64,000 nt of DNA from Solen grandis (GCA_021229015.1 CM037783.1:7573324-7637323), one strand, 5' to 3'. Shown: positions 23,040-36,986, numbered from the stretch's first letter. Program-made: numbers and translations. The notes: generated by a model from the sequence alone, not told the origin.

Positions 23040-26000
23040 TGTTGTTTTTGCTCACTTGTTCACAAGTACATCAAATGTTATTCATCAAAAGTTGATATTA
23101 TTTCATACTGTTAAATTTATTTTTTTCTGCTTTTCCACAAGGATCTCGGTTTGAATTCATACCTCTTAATTTGTCACCTTATAGATTTTGTCACTTTATA
23201 TTGTTATTATTTTTTATGTTAAAAACTTTTTTCTACATGATTTTTGTCTTCTGCATGCTAACTTTTTTAATATCTTTTCAAGACCCTATGTAGTGAGGTA
23301 TCATATGATTAGTTTCAATAATCGATTCACATGGATTACTTAATATAGGATTAAAGTAAAATTTAAGGTAATCCATCCATCATTTATATGTCTTTCAATA
23401 TGGGACTTTCAATAGTAAATGCAAGCCTCGATAGACTTCAAGCAAAAATAGCCTATAACTCCAAGTGAGTGAATGCTTGCTTTTGCACTTGAGCATTTTT
23501 AAACATTTGAAGTAGCATAATCTAATAATGGATGGATTACTTTAAGCATTAATATTAGATTATTCATCTTATCAGAAGCCATGAATTTCTTTTTGTGAAC
23601 TGCCTTAGCTTCATCTGTTATTTAAAAAAAAGTATCTCATATCTCATTATTTTATGCCTCTCTGAATTAACATAATGCTTTACTTAACTTTTTATGGCTA
23701 TTGTTGAGATGATTACATACTGGTTTCTTTTTCTTTCTTTCTTTTTTTTTTTGGGGGGGGGGGGGCACTTGCATTTAATTCAGCTAAATTGTCCATATAA
23801 TTCAATTAAAACTATCACAAGCTCAATCATTCATTTTCATAAATGTCATATGACACATTTTTTTAAGATTTTTTTTTCTCAATAGATATTTACGATTTTA
23901 TGACAGGTTAATTCCTCAGTTTACACATGGTCTATGGGCAGCGACTCCATAATACTCACATGTTAATGTTTTGTTGACAGCAACAAATTACTTATTTATG
24001 TGTGAGCAGGTTGTTTAATCTACTGATTCGATACCATGACACTTTTCCAAAGAATTTGTCTTTCAGTATGTTAAGGAGGATTGCGTCATAATGACATTTT
24101 ATTTTACTGATTATTTTAGATAAACCTTAAATATATGTGATTAACTGATGAAGACTCCTGAAAAGAAAAGTAACTGTATGAATTAACGTTTAAAGTTCAA
24201 CTTACTCATTTCAAAACTACTAATATCCTGTTCCATAGAATGCCACAAAATAATATCTCATTATGATACTGCCCTCTTCAAATGTTTTTCATTTTCACAT
24301 CTTCGGATGACATTTGTGCCTTAGATTTTATACCTGATATTTATTTACAAATTAAACATTTCAAAAATGACAATTTTGTTGTCCATCATTGTCCATTAAG
24401 ATGTTTTAGCGTCGCTTTCTTCCTAGTTAATTAAGATGATATACTAAAACTCTTTTATATAAGGATAGTTCCAGGGCTGGTTGACACGGTGTCAGGATAA
24501 TGTGGTATTGTATCATAACGAACTGGTTACGAACCGACCAGATACAACAATAACAAAAACAGGTTCCGAATCAGGGTCTCCATATATATAAGGAGACCCT
24601 GCGAATTGATAAAAACAACAACAAACAAAAACACACACACACACACAAAACGAATCGTCTGGATACCATCAAGATATACATGTATGTCTACGTCGTGATA
24701 CTGCAGTGTGGTAGCATTATATTTGTCTCATCCAGACACAGTCTCCAAATGTTTGAAATGCTGTTAGCAAGATGTTTAACACTCAGAAACGTTAATTTAT
24801 TGTTCCCATACATGATCTCTCAGATTCTATTCCCAAATATTAGTAGCCCTCGCCACGCAGTCTTTCAGCGCTTTCAGCGCTTTGATTTCATTGGTTTGAT
24901 GATTGACGGACGACAACTCTTCTTGTGGAGTGCGCTAATCTCATGTGCGTGTGCTTTTAATCCGTCACCGAAAATATCGAGAAAATGCGGGAAGTTGAAA
25001 ACAAATGATAAACAACAAGAGGGAAATTTGTTTTTATGTATAATATTAATTATGCTAATTCCGATTGCAGAAAGTAAAACGAATCAGGTATTTTATATTT
25101 CTTTCGTATACATAAGTTCATGTTACGATTTATTTTGTTTTTTGCTTGACACGATACAGTTTAGTTTGAAGGCCCTGTATGCGTTTTGTAAAGGCCCAGC
25201 TTTAGCGGCAGGGCGATAAAGTCGTATATATCATAAAATCCTTATAAGACAGCTTAAAACTAAACAATTTTAACAAACCGAATCACTTTGTTAAACGTTG
25301 TTCAGGCCTCACACTGGCTGTAAACACGTTCGCTAAATTAAAAAGATTAGCTGGAGTCAAATTTAATGCAAGCGGCTCCAGTATTTATTCAGATAACTTA
25401 ATTTTCTTAATATACTGGTATGATATATGCTTTTGTTATACTTGAACTGTCAAAGACATATTCAGTGCATACTATTTACAAATAAAAAATATATGGAATT
25501 TTTTCAAAGATTCCCCATGAATTACAATCATGTGTGTGAAAATCCAGCGTAATTGGGTTATTAAATACTTGGTATTAAGTACATATTTAACTCAGATTCA
25601 TTTGTATAAGTATTATTACACTGAATGCATATTAAATATGCCTCTATTCATACATACATGTCATATGGTAAGTGCGTTTCAGTGATTACTAATGGCGTTT
25701 CGGTGATTAAGCGTTTTGGTTTTTCTATGGACCCAGCATAATGTCCAACAATTAAAAAAAAAAAGCAAATAAGAATGCATATCACCAAGCACTTTTCCAC
25801 CACTATCGGAATAAATCACCCAAATATAAACAGTATTTTTGCTAGTAACGTTATGAGCAAAAGACCTATGATGTTTAATAGGTCTTTGTATGAGTGCCGT
25901 AATTCAGTAAATGTTTTTTGTTTAAAATATCTGAATTATTCAATCTATTCTCAGTTATGTAAACGAAATGTCTAAGTGAAGAATTACAAATTTCTTCACT

Positions 26001-26640
26001 AAATCTTCTGGAAAGACGGCATTAGTCAATCCTGACAACCAAAATTTCCCGTCTACTTTCAATACAAGCGCTAGTGAAAATAAATATGCGAAGTTTGATT
26101 AAAACCAGATAGAATCTAATGCAGAATGTAGCACCCCCAATCCGTCGAAACTATAAAAAAAATAAATAGAAAAAAGTATGTATTTCAAACCATTTGGTTA
26201 AAAGAATGACCGCGGCTTAATCAAAATGAAAAGGATAAGATGATATGTAAACTCTGTATTGAAAATAAAATAATTAGTGTAATCCCCCCTAATTGAAAAA
26301 AAAATCTCCCGTTTTTTTATGGCTTTTTTTATTTTGAATCCTAGGCAAATGTAAACAAGTTATAAGCTGGCAATACTGAGTATTCAAATAATGATAATGT
26401 GTCGATGCAGAATGCCAGATCTGAAATATTACAAAAATTAATGCTAAATTAGGCTATCTTTTTCGTATTCAAAAATAGTCCCGTAGAATCAACTTTTACT
26501 TTCACTTCGAAATTAACACAAGCCGTGAACATTATTAAAGGGTTGTAGGTTTGTGTTCACTTATTTCCTCTACAATAATCAGCAATGGTAGCCATGATGA
26601 ATAGTTGGTCATAGCAACAGATTCGCTGATAGACACCCAG
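23040..26640. other. AT-rich intergenic stretch
   Basis: No gene is supported. A T tract running into 13 G bases lies at 23725-23765. A perfect 10-bp hairpin is at 24572-24581 and 24592-24601 (CAGGGTCTCC / GGAGACCCTG), and a (CA)n run is near 24632-24647. A SINE-core fragment in reverse is at about 24680-24715. An open frame from 24680 to 25219 (179 residues) has hydrophobic stretches and a possible splice donor after codon TNQ (about 25088), but no recognisable domain. Confidence 0.45.
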
Positions 26641-26659
26641 TTGTGTACTCTAACTTCCG

Positions 26660-26835
26660 GAGTTTTTGATTAACATGACAAGCGGCACATGCCGATAAAA
26701 GGACAGGGGCAATTTGCAGACAAAAGGGCAGGGACAATTTGCTGACAAAAGGGCACATGCTGGGCGTGACAAAAGGGCAGTTGGGCGCCGCGCCCGGCTA
26801 TTTAAGGCTAGCTGGGGCACTGCAGTGTAGAGTGA
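26660..26835. promoter_or_regulatory. GC-rich promoter-like patch with a TATA-like box
   Basis: Against an AT-rich background this patch is GC-rich. It contains three direct copies of a phrase like GACAAAAGGGCA with AATTTGC between (about 26695-26790). At about 26799 comes CTATTTAAGG and, some 28 bases later, CACTGCAGTGTAGAG. The spacing suits a TATA box and start site. No coding exon follows clearly; it could serve an unseen first exon of the gene at 28828 or belong to an unrecognised mobile element. Confidence 0.3.
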
Positions 26836-27419
26836 CCTGTATTTTTGTGCATTACAGAGCTTAAAACAATCTCGGTAATAACTGATTTCTTCTTCGTATG
26901 TGCCACACACATTTGCCAACTAGATAAATCTTGTGCCAGTTTCATAATTTTGGCGCCTTTTGAATGTCAGTTGAGTAACCAGAAACAAACCTTTTTTTAC
27001 GCCTTATATGTATTATCATTAATATAAGACTCAATTAGCCCTTTAAATTACGACTCTTATAAGAAATAGTCATTTACCGGGTAGTTATATTGTTTGAAGA
27101 ATTGGTTAGACAATAATGCTGGTACCTTATGTACATATATACAGACGAAAATAGAAGGACTTTGTGTATATGTGATGCTATATTATACAGGTATTCATGA
27201 TAATAAGTATATCACAGTATTATGTATAGAAGGGATATTATGCACTGGCGGATTCACGGGGGGCACACCCTGCGTGCGTCCCCTCTAAAATTCCACAACC
27301 ATATATAAATATAGACACACAAAGAAAAAATCCGGCACTGCTATGTAGACCCCCAATACTTGGTTTTACACAATGCAGTAGAAAGCTTTGCTTTATTGTT
27401 GGCAGTGGCTTATTAAGGG

Positions 27420-28370
27420 ATCTTTGAATGCCTCTACTGAGCCCTAATTTTGGATTTCATGTGCTGCAGATCCCACATGGTTCTTACAGGTCTTGAAAAC
27501 ACATTGACTTTGATGTCTGTCTAAAAGAAAAAAGCCTTAAAACTCTTGAAAAAATACTTTAAAAAACTAATTGAAAGGTCTTGAAAAGCCCTTAATTTTT
27601 TTTTTACCTTAATCAGAAAAAAGAATGAAAGGAAATGTTTTTATATTGACAATAGTGCTTAAGATCTTGTTCGAACTGCACTGCTCCAACTTCAGTTTCC
27701 TGCGATATGGTAGACAAGACTTTTGATTGTACTGGGATAAATCAGTAAGCGCTTAGCATTGGCGAAGTTATGCTTTTACACAAGGAAAGTTTTTGTCTGC
27801 GACAAACTGAAAAGAAACTAAAAAATAAATATAGAGAAAAACAGTTTCAACCAAAACTGGCTTCATGATGAATGCTACTGAGATTGGTTGCAGGATTTTC
27901 AAAGATGATAGACATGCTGCAAAGTGCTCTAATTGTAATGGGGTTATTGGTCTGAGCATGTGCTCACATAGCACATTAAGAGCATATGTCTTCAGGGGTT
28001 TACTTAAGAATTTGTCTTTCACTTGTCCAGGGGGGCAAGTTACTTTGAACATCTACTAGCCAGAAATCGTTTGAAGTCTATTTTGCGGATTCGCAAGTAA
28101 CCAGTCAAACATATACGAGTAATTGTAAACATCACTCTGATTCAAAATGTTGCGTACCAGTACGCTTTAATATTGGATATTTGAGTAATCTAATTTTTAA
28201 TTGCTTTTTGATATGCTAGAATTTTAAAAGATTTGGTTTTTATCTAATTTTTTTTGCGTAATTATGTAATTACGCACCTTATCTGTACCTCTGGTTTATG
28301 TAAGTCCTTAATTTTGAATTGAAGGACTAGGGAAACCCTTGATAAACCCTTAAATTTTGCTTCAGAAAAT
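27420..28370 (+). pseudogene. possible BED-type zinc-finger hAT remnant
   Basis: At 27865-28040 the plus strand reads CRIFKDDRHAAKCSNCNGVIG followed by SHSTLRAY. The spacing resembles a degenerate BED zinc finger (aromatic, then AxCxxC, then a distal H). The flanks carry phrases such as CTTGAAAAGCCCTTAA (27580) and CCCTTGATAAACCCTTAAA (28335) in a roughly inverted layout, reminiscent of hAT ends. A near-perfect palindrome, TGCGTAATTA-TG-TAATTACGCA, lies at about 28254-28275. Both the finger and the ends are weak; this is a tentative call. Confidence 0.3.
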
Positions 28371-28827
28371 GTTTGTGAACCATGTCCCAATGTACCTTGA
28401 ACAGCTTGTCTTATGCATCTCTTTCAACTCTCTATAAATCAAGGTGAAATCCCCAAAGAGTGTAAATCTGCAATTGCCTCACCAGTTTTTCAAGAACTGA
28501 AGGGAAATTGTTCCTGTCTGGAAAACTTCTGTCCAATTTCCTTAACATCTAGCACAACCATATGAGGACGTAGAAAGTCTTCAAAACGGGGATCGTCTCT
28601 GGCAGATATCTTTCATCCATTAAAGTGTGAAATCATCTGCATAACCACCAAACAATCCATTCTCCAATTCAGTACACTGTAGCTTGTAAACACCCCGTTG
28701 ACATCCAACCTTTAATTCCACTAAGACCTTCACCTTGCTGGGGCCATAACATCCAGATTTTGGGTTGAGTCAGTATCTGGATGGGTGACTGTCAACTAGA
28801 TACATTTTTATCTTTCCCTTTTTACAG

Positions 28828-31800
28828 GAAGCTGTGGATGCCAAACTTGGAGAAGGGTCGGAAAAGACAGATTCAGGAATGGATGATGCCAGTAACAGTG
28901 ATAGTGTTGAGAATACTGGTTAGCATTATTTCATTGCTTTTCTTTACTTGAGGAAGAACTTTTTTTCAGTTGAAGATTTTTCAATTAGAAAAAAATTAAG
29001 CAAAATGAGACAATCATCTCTTAAATCCCTCTCCCAAAATTGAATTTTGAAATATATGTCTTTTTTATTTCATTAGTTATTAGTTAAATTTTTAAAGGAG
29101 TCAGAATAGCAGGCTCCAAAATTCATTGATAGGTAAATTTTTATTGGGGAAAAAGCATACAGGAACAGAACTTGGAAGTATGCACATTTTTAAAAAACAG
29201 GAAATACCTTTTTCTTAGTTAAATTTTATTAAACATGGATAGGGAATCAAGTTCTTAAAACATATACTTATCCCTCCCAATGGTTCCCTTAACGGGGTTC
29301 AAACCCACAGCCATTGGATCTGCAGTCATGTAAGTTGCCATTGAACCTCAGCTTCCTTTTTATGTACTGATATATCTAATTGAGTCATTTTAAGCCTCTC
29401 ATGATAATAAACATTGAATTATTGGTAATTTTTGTGTCACATGCTGTAAGAAGAGGTGACACATAGGGATCACATTTCTGTCTGTCGATTTGTCTGTCCA
29501 TCACGCTTCAGCAGATGACACACATGTTCCAGAGAACACATATATATATAAACGTGACTCATTTTTCTCAATCTTGTGTGATTTACATTTCGCAATACTT
29601 TTTATTACTCTTTACATGTGATTTTTCAGGGGAGAACAGTGATGATGAAAATATAGTGATCAAGAAATCAAAAAAGACTGTAAGTGGAATTTCACTATTA
29701 ACTGCCAATATTTTCTGATTATGAGTAAAATTTAGCACAATTTTAATGCTTTATTTGTTGTCCATGACATAAAACTGCATTATGTTGTACCCATAGTTCT
29801 AAGAAATGCGGAATTTGGCATCACAGGATTCAAACTTTTTAATATCATTTCACTAGTCCATGATTCAATATTTTTTGGCTTGGATGCATGTTTTTACCTT
29901 ACACAAAGTTACCATATATGCAAGTAATAACAAGTACAAATGTGGTTAGAAGTACTAATTCCATTTTAATATTTTACCAACTTTCATGTGTACCTGGATT
30001 TTGAAAATATTGATGTATTTTTCTTCGCATTTTGCATTTCTTTTTCTTTTTTTTGTAGAAGATTTTCCTGGATGATGACAGTGATGTTTCACAGGATGTA
30101 CCTGATGCAGAGGTTACAGCCAAAAAACAGGTATTGTAAACAATGATTTCAATAACTGGTCACTAATGCATTAGTTGATAGTATTTCTGAATATTTCTTG
30201 TGTGTCTAACACAGCAGAGTCCTTATAAGGTTGCAAGACAGCACAGTCATACTGTAGGTGCTTGTTCAGACCTGATTGCAAGGCAATTAAATACATGTAA
30301 GTGTCTGATGAACTAGGTTTTAAATGGACAGAAATCAGGGACCTCAAAACTATTTTGGAGTCCTAGACTCAAATTATTGGGAAGAAGACTTGATTTTCTT
30401 ATATATATTGAAACAAAGACTTTTCAGATAGTCCTTAAAAAGGACTTCTGTTTTCAGGACCCTGGTGAGATGGAACAAAGATAGATGAAAATGTATGTCA
30501 AATCATTGAAACAAGTCATTTTTCACTTATTATTGTAAAACCAAATACTACTGGAAATTGTGTCAGTCTGGATGAACTTTTGCCTATCCTGATTGATAGA
30601 CTGGCTTTTGCAATGTCTATTACTGAGAGGAGAGGAATGAAGTGATGATTTAAGATTTATGGATATCCAGGCATTCACTACTGCTGAGGAAGTCCTTGAG
30701 GCAGTGCTGGATGCTGATGATGAAAGTGAAGAGGTCAAAGATGACAGACCCAGCAGTGTAAAGAAGAAGAAAGTGGTATGATATGTCCCACTGATCTATC
30801 GCTTCTATAAGAAATTGTAAAATGGATGCCAAGTACTTGTATACATAAATTTTATAATTTTCTACAATTTCAGTGTTAATCAGTGTTTCTTCCGGAGCAC
30901 GTTTTTGACGCTCTTTTTCCAGCTCTGACACAGTGAAATTCAGTCTGTGCGATTTCCATGACACAGGGTTTTGTTCGTTGCATTGAAACTTTAAAGAGTG
31001 AGAGAGATGTAAGAATCTTGTGCAGCAACAGTGGTCGAGAAAGGCATGTGCCATGTGCAATAGTCACATTAAAAATCAAAATGTCACATCGTTTTTTGCA
31101 TTGGATTAGCCCCTGTCGCATTTAGATTTTTCGGGCTCACCCAGTTAAGCATATATAGTCCAAGCCCGAAAGAGGGGAACTCTTGCTAAATATAACAAAT
31201 CGAAAAGAGGGGTGAACATTATTGATTCGTCGAGGCATTGGTGTATCAACCAATCAAAGTCTTTCACGGTGCATTGCATTTCCGCAAGTCAGATGAAATC
31301 ACCTTTTATCAAATATTATCTTCTTGCAATTTCATTGTTAACTTTATGTTTTTATAGCCAATCGTTTGAGTAACATTCTTGAAATGCTGACACCTTGTAT
31401 TATCTTTTTATTTTGTAGTCTCTTTTCAATGGGTACTGTACATGTATTTGAAGTACACAAAAATTGATAATCAGACAAGACAGTATTGTCCAAAATGAAA
31501 CTAGGAAGAACATCTACTTACAACAAGAAACTTTGTCTATTTATGGTTGGTTACAGAAATAATGATGCAAAAGTCGCATTGGTTACAGAAATAATGATGC
31601 AAAAGTCGCATTAGGTTAATTGCTTGCCCTCAATTGATCGTTTTGCCTGACTTGTTTGTAACTGACACATGTATATACTGTACTTTACATGGTTGCTTCG
31701 CTGAATATTCCATATGGTATATGGGAATTATGGTGAGTCCTTTTCTGTATTGTGAAATCTAGGGAAAAATAAAAAAGAAAGCAGCCATGTACTGTTACAG

Positions 31801-34800
31801 TGATGAATGTGGATTGTTATGTAAGGTTGGCCACTGTATGGTTTTCAATTAAAATATTTTGTCATTTCAAGTCTTTGCTCAAAAGTTTCAATTTTAAGAT
31901 GATTTGAATTTCTTAGGGTCACTTTAAAAAGCAGTTGAAGTTGTTTCATAAAATGTCACATTTGATTTTACCTCAGAAAGGGTCATTATCCTATTGATGA
32001 AAATTCTTTCCCGATCACTGCTTTAGGGTATGACCCTCTAAAATTTCAAATGACCCCCAAATTTTGATACAAAATGACCCCCTAAAAATTAGGGCTGGAA
32101 TAAACACTGGTTAACAAAACAATTATTATTTTTAATAGAAATACCATAGCAATATTGATATGCTTTTTAGTGGTTGTTCAATGGTAGCTAGATATTGGAA
32201 ATATTTACCTTAACTTGGTTTTAAAAAGTGATAATTACAGCACACTGATGTGCATAATTACAAACAGCACATTGTATAACTTTACAGCATAGTGAAGTTA
32301 ACTTTGTGAGTTAACCTTTTGTACTTAAATATCGACAGAAGCGGCCAGTCAGTGACAGTTCAGATGATGAAGATGACAATGTCACACTCCTTGATGCCAT
32401 AAAACAGAAAGATACTGTAAGTTTCCATGGTTACAATATTCCAGAGCACCAAGTTAGCCCTTTCAGGCTTCTTTCATTTACAGTGGATAAAGATTATATG
32501 AAATAGATGATACACTTTAAAAAAAAAAAAATCCCTGATTCAAGTCATAAAGAAAAAGAGAATGAGAGACTGAATAAAAACTATGCTTATGCAGATTTAG
32601 TTTGCTAGACTTTCATATTCCTATGCAGTCATGTCTAAATCAGTGGTACATTTTTTCCCCTTTAAATAATGGTTAAATCTGGTTGGGTTTACTATTTTAT
32701 TAACCAGGTTTTCCGAAGGAAAACTCTGGTTATTAGATTGGGGTATGTCGGCAGGTGGGTGGGCGTAAACAATTTCTTCTGTGCGCAACTCCTCCTACAT
32801 TTTTCAACGGATTTGGCCCAAACTTTTACAGAAGCATTATTACATAGTGGCCTAGTGCATATTGTCAGGGTTTTGTGGTTCGACTATTTTTGATGCAGTT
32901 ATGGCCCTTTGTTATTTTTTCACATATGTAATATATAGGGAAATATTCTTCTGTGCACAACTCCTCCTACATTTTTCAACAGATTTGGCCCAAACTTTTA
33001 CAGAAGCATTATTACATAGTGGCCTGGCACATATTGTCAGGGTTTTGTGGTTCGACTATTTTTGATGCAGTCATGGCCCTTTGTTATTTTTTCACATTTG
33101 TAATATATGGGGAAATATTCTTCTGTGTGCAACTCCTCCTACATTTTTCAACGGATTTGGCCCAAACTATTACAGAAGCATTATTACATAGTGACCTGGC
33201 GTATATTGTCAGGGTTTTGTGATTCAACTATTTTTGATGCAGTTATGGCCCTTTGCCCCTTAACGGATGTAATATAGAGGGAAAGATTCATTCGTGCACT
33301 ACATTTCTTAATAAATTATGTCCATACTTTAACAGAAGTACCTGCACTAAGTCACCCTGGAGAATATTACCTGTGTTTTGCAGTTGACCATTTTTGGTGG
33401 AGTTATGCCCCTTTGATAAAATTCCTTGTCTGGAGCATAACTCCTACATTATAAGAGGTATTGACTTGAAACTTTATAGGTGCATAGATCTCATTGAGGC
33501 GGAATGCAGTGCATAGGAACCTCACTCTGTGGTTCATAATTTTGGAGTTACATGTTTGCCCCTTCTTAAAAATTCCTGATATAGAGCATAACTCCTTAAT
33601 TTTAAGATATATAGTAATGATTGGTTTTGCAGTTTGACCATTTTTGATGGAGCTATTGCCCTTAGTTATTATGTATGTTTGCTTTATACAGAATTGCATT
33701 AGATTTAATAGAAATTGAGCACAAAATTATTTGACTGATACAAATAATCTGTACTGGGACGAAACATTGCGAAAAGAAAACCTGGTTTTGTGACAATTCC
33801 TACGTGTATTGTGATTTACCTATCATCTTGCATATCTGGAAATTGCACTTGGGGCTTATTTATTAAAAGTGAAGTATGTAACCACATTGCTTACCTTGCA
33901 CCTGTTGGTAATTTGTTATAAAGAATAGAAATGTGTTATATACATTTGTAAAGGCATCTGTTTTGTTTGAAATTTCAGGCAACTGGTGGAGACAGTATTT
34001 TTGATACTGGAGATATGGAGAACATGCCTGGTAAAACTTACTCTTAAGTCTTTTACCATTAGAATACAGTGGGATCTCGGTTATCTGAAGTCATTAGGAC
34101 AGATGTTTCACTTCGAGTAAAGCATCTGTTTGAATAATCCATGATGGTCAAATGCATGCTTTGTTTTTTGTATTTCACGGTAAATTGTGAAGATTAGTGT
34201 TTTAATGCATGTTTTGATTATAATTATATTAAAATAATGATTATACCTTTAAATAAATATGATTAAAATACTTCAAGTTTATTATCACCGTAAATATGAT
34301 AATAACAAATCGGCTTTTGTTATAATTTCTCAACTTTTTGGCCATTTTGTTTCCTGTTTCACTGTGACCTCAATGCAGTTATATTTTATTCCTGGTGTAA
34401 CAAATATAAAATGAAACATGTTAGTCGTCATTTACATTTATTAACATTTTTAACAGGAGCAAAAATAAAAACAAATAGTGATACCTGTACATGTATATTG
34501 AATGTCATAATGTTGAAAGTGAATACAAGCTCATCCTTAATTTCTTTAATTAACGCATTCTTTCATTAATTGACAGCCAATCAGTTGTAATCAAATTATA
34601 ATCATCTTCAATTGCCATCAGATCATATTCAGTTTAATGAGCACTGTACTTCAGACATCACAATGATCTCCCCTTCACAGTTTGACAGGTACTTGTGAAA
34701 TCAAAATGGTAGTCAGCGCAGGCCAATGTTTTAATAAAAGACGCAAACACACAATAGCCGATCATTGTAGGGCTGAAAGGTTCAGATAAAAGGGTGTGAA

Positions 34801-36157
34801 AAAGTGATTAAACTATATGCCCGAAACCCAACTTAACTTCGGATAAAGGGTTATGTTTGAATAAACCAAACGAATAAAGGGTTGTACTTCATATGGTTTT
34901 AATTTATATAGGGAAAAAATTGGGACTGAAGTTTAGTTTCAAATAAAGAGTAGGCTTTGGATAGTTATATTTGGATAGAGCAGGTTTGGATAATCGAGAT
35001 TCAACTGTATGCCATTAAAGAGGTTACCATATTTTGTTTAAAACGGGATGTTATACCTTTAACAGGTGGATGGATGTTGAAAAATGTAATGTGTATGCTG
35101 CACTCTTACAGGGTTTAATATATACATTTTCATTTTGGGGACATGTGTCCCCTTGAATATTTGACATAGGGGTCAATTGAAATTATAGGGGGACATGCTT
35201 GCAGCAAGTCCCGTGGAACAGTCTTTATTCTCTTAGCCAATGGACTATCAGGCTCAGCAACAGTAACTTCGCTTGATGACAAATCTGGGTAATTAGATGG
35301 ACCAGGACGATTGGCATTGTCCGTTTCCGAGTTCTCTTTTGAAAAGAAAAACTTAAGATTTTGATGTGTCATTGTTGCAGCATTTGCGATGATCAGAATG
35401 ACGTTGCTATGCAACAACTCTCCATCATTGGTTGGGACTAAGTTGTACAGAGCGTATCGGAACATCAGATAATTTTTAATGGGATAATTTTTCTGTGATA
35501 AAATTTATCCAAATATATAAAAGGGCGATATATGGTGAGAAAAAATCAAAGTAAGTAGTTTCCATAAATGAAAACATGCTTCCATGCACGTAAACAGACA
35601 GCCAAATATTCCAGGCGACAACGAAGTGAGGTAATCGTTTTATCCAATGCCGGCAGTCCGGGTTCTATTTTAAGAAACGGAAAGTCCCACATCTTGATCT
35701 GTTATTCCGAGTGAAGCAGAAAAAAATAAAATGAACATGCATCTGGAACGTCACATGTTGTTTCCAGAATAAAGGAAACATATTTAGTAGGTTTAAACTG
35801 ACAGCTATTTGATATCAGTCGAATGTGTCTTATATTTAGAACCTGGTTTTGAAAATGCGTCATTGACGGCGCACAATCATTCAACATGGGGGTCATTTCA
35901 GATTATTTTGCGTCAAAACGCAAGATTTTGTGCGTCATCGAAAACCCTGCTCTTAGTTTATCGAATTGCATATGTAAATTTTAAATAAATGAAATTAAAG
36001 GTAACCACTGGCTGCTTCATACCACATACATCTTATTTTTCAGCTGACAATGGCAATGATTCAGATCAGAGTGAAAGCAGTAAGAAGTCTGGGAAAGGTG
36101 ATATGAAGGTGCCAGTACCAGATAAATTGTTCAACCACAGTGACAGTGAAGTCTCAG
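28828..36157 (+). CDS. CLSPN-like: claspin-like acidic, serine-rich protein, N-terminal exons (partial)
   Basis: Seven exons join in one frame: 28828-28918, 29630-29679, 30059-30130, 30671-30775, 32339-32416, 33979-34030 and 36044-36157. All have GT-AG borders, with phase 1 breaks after exons 1, 6 and 7 and phase 0 elsewhere. The peptide, about 187 residues, is rich in D, E, S and K. It contains ENSDDENIVIKKSKK then IFLDDDSDVS, similar in order and spacing to the SDEEIFVSKK / LQDSDSE region near the start of claspin, the adaptor that helps ATR activate CHK1 at stalled forks. SIFDTGDMEN also recalls a short motif downstream in claspin. The start codon, CHK1-binding repeats and C-terminus are not seen. 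Low-complexity acidic sequence can mislead, so another nuclear acidic protein is possible. Introns carry pogo-, hAT- and pearl-like insertions. Confidence 0.6.
30880..31140 (-). other. unassigned open segment in claspin-like intron 4
   Basis: On the minus strand a stretch reads KSHRLNFTVSELEKERQKRAPE, continuous with plausible protein-like sequence for about 60 residues, but upstream and downstream frames are short. It may be a decayed transposase piece. No family recognised. Confidence 0.25.
31549..31612. repeat. perfect 32-bp tandem duplication
   Basis: The 32 bases at 31549-31580 (GGTTACAGAAATAATGATGC...) are repeated exactly at 31581-31612. It is a recent slip-type duplication inside claspin-like intron 4. 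Confidence 0.9.
32702..33788. mobile_element. pearl-like element with 12-bp inverted ends, units of 172 bp
   Basis: AACCAGGTTTTC (32702-32713) is complementary to 33776-33787. Just inside the left end is a second small palindrome (TTTTCCGAAGGAAAA). The core starts with CTTCTGTGCGCAACTCC at about 32776 and repeats at 32948 and 33120, spacing 172 bases, with further diverged units to about 33680. The open frames across it merely reflect the repeat. It lies in claspin-like intron 5. Confidence 0.65.
34067..35007. mobile_element. pogo/Tigger-like MITE in claspin-like intron 6
   Basis: The left end CAGTGGGATCTCGGTTATCTGAA and the right end (complement CAGTTGAATCTCGATTATCCAAA) are imperfect inverted repeats of the CAGT-nnA-CTCGnTTATC type seen in pogo-group mariner elements. 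TA lies on each side (34065-34066 and 35008-35009). The 941-base body has no transposase frame. Confidence 0.7.
35109..35949 (-). mobile_element. hAT-like element with a transposase start fragment
   Basis: CAGGGTTT (35109-35116) and its complement AAACCCTG (35942-35949) are flanked by the 6-base repeat CTCTTA (35103-35108 and 35950-35955). Inside, the minus strand at 35130-35465 encodes 111 residues containing MTHQNLKFFFSKENSETD and a K-R-I-K basic stretch. That is the kind of N-terminus that precedes the TTF finger in ZMYM/KIAA1586-like hAT proteins, and no catalytic domain follows. It lies in claspin-like intron 6. Confidence 0.55.
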
Positions 36158-36986
36158 GTACATTTGTTTATTTAGGTGAACTGTTGAGCATTATTTTTCT
36201 GAGTTTCCAATGTAAGATATAATCATTATGCAGTGTTTTTTGTCGAGCCCGCTTGCGGTGAGCTCAACGTAGTCGCCACAATGGCGGTATGTGCATGCAT
36301 GCATCTGGATTATGCTTGTCTGGACCATAGGCCCTTCTCAAAATTTATGCATACCAGAGATTCTTTTCTCAGAACGAGGTTTAGATGGGTCAGGTATACA
36401 CACCAGTACAGCTGATAATATCACTTGAATAGTTATGGCGACCACTGGTGGACATCCACAAGTTATCTGTTGAAATAAATTTCTCATTATCATTGCAGTG
36501 TTCCAGTTTGTAATTATAATGGAAAGTATGATGCAGATAATTAACCTCTCATCACATTCCTATATGTCTATCAAGAGACACTGTAAACTGGGTTTAAATC
36601 ACTATGTTTAAGAACAAGGGTATTGGTTGATTGAACAGAAATAAAAACACAACAACCATCTTCCTTTAATCTTAATTTTATATTTAAATAACAAAAGTGT
36701 ATGTATATTTAAACAATCATTAGGCATTACATCACATGCTTGAAGTTACATATATAACGTTTATCTTTTTATACTGAGTGTATGTCAGATGTATTACAAA
36801 ATTCTCCGGTTCACACACTGAAAAAAGACCAGAATTATAGTCAAACAATATATGGAAAACTATGTCCAACATGCATTTTATAAAATTACAAAAACTCTAT
36901 TGAAAGAAAGCGTTTCTAATAAGAATAACTTGAGCAACAGTGTTAAGACTTGATGCAGTAGAATTTAGTGTTTCTTTATCTTGAAG

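Noticed and set aside
32669..33222. Overlapping frames with repeated peptide (FSTDLAQTFTEALLHSGL)
   Set aside because: These are the 172-bp core of the element at 32702-33788 read as protein; copies differ by frame.
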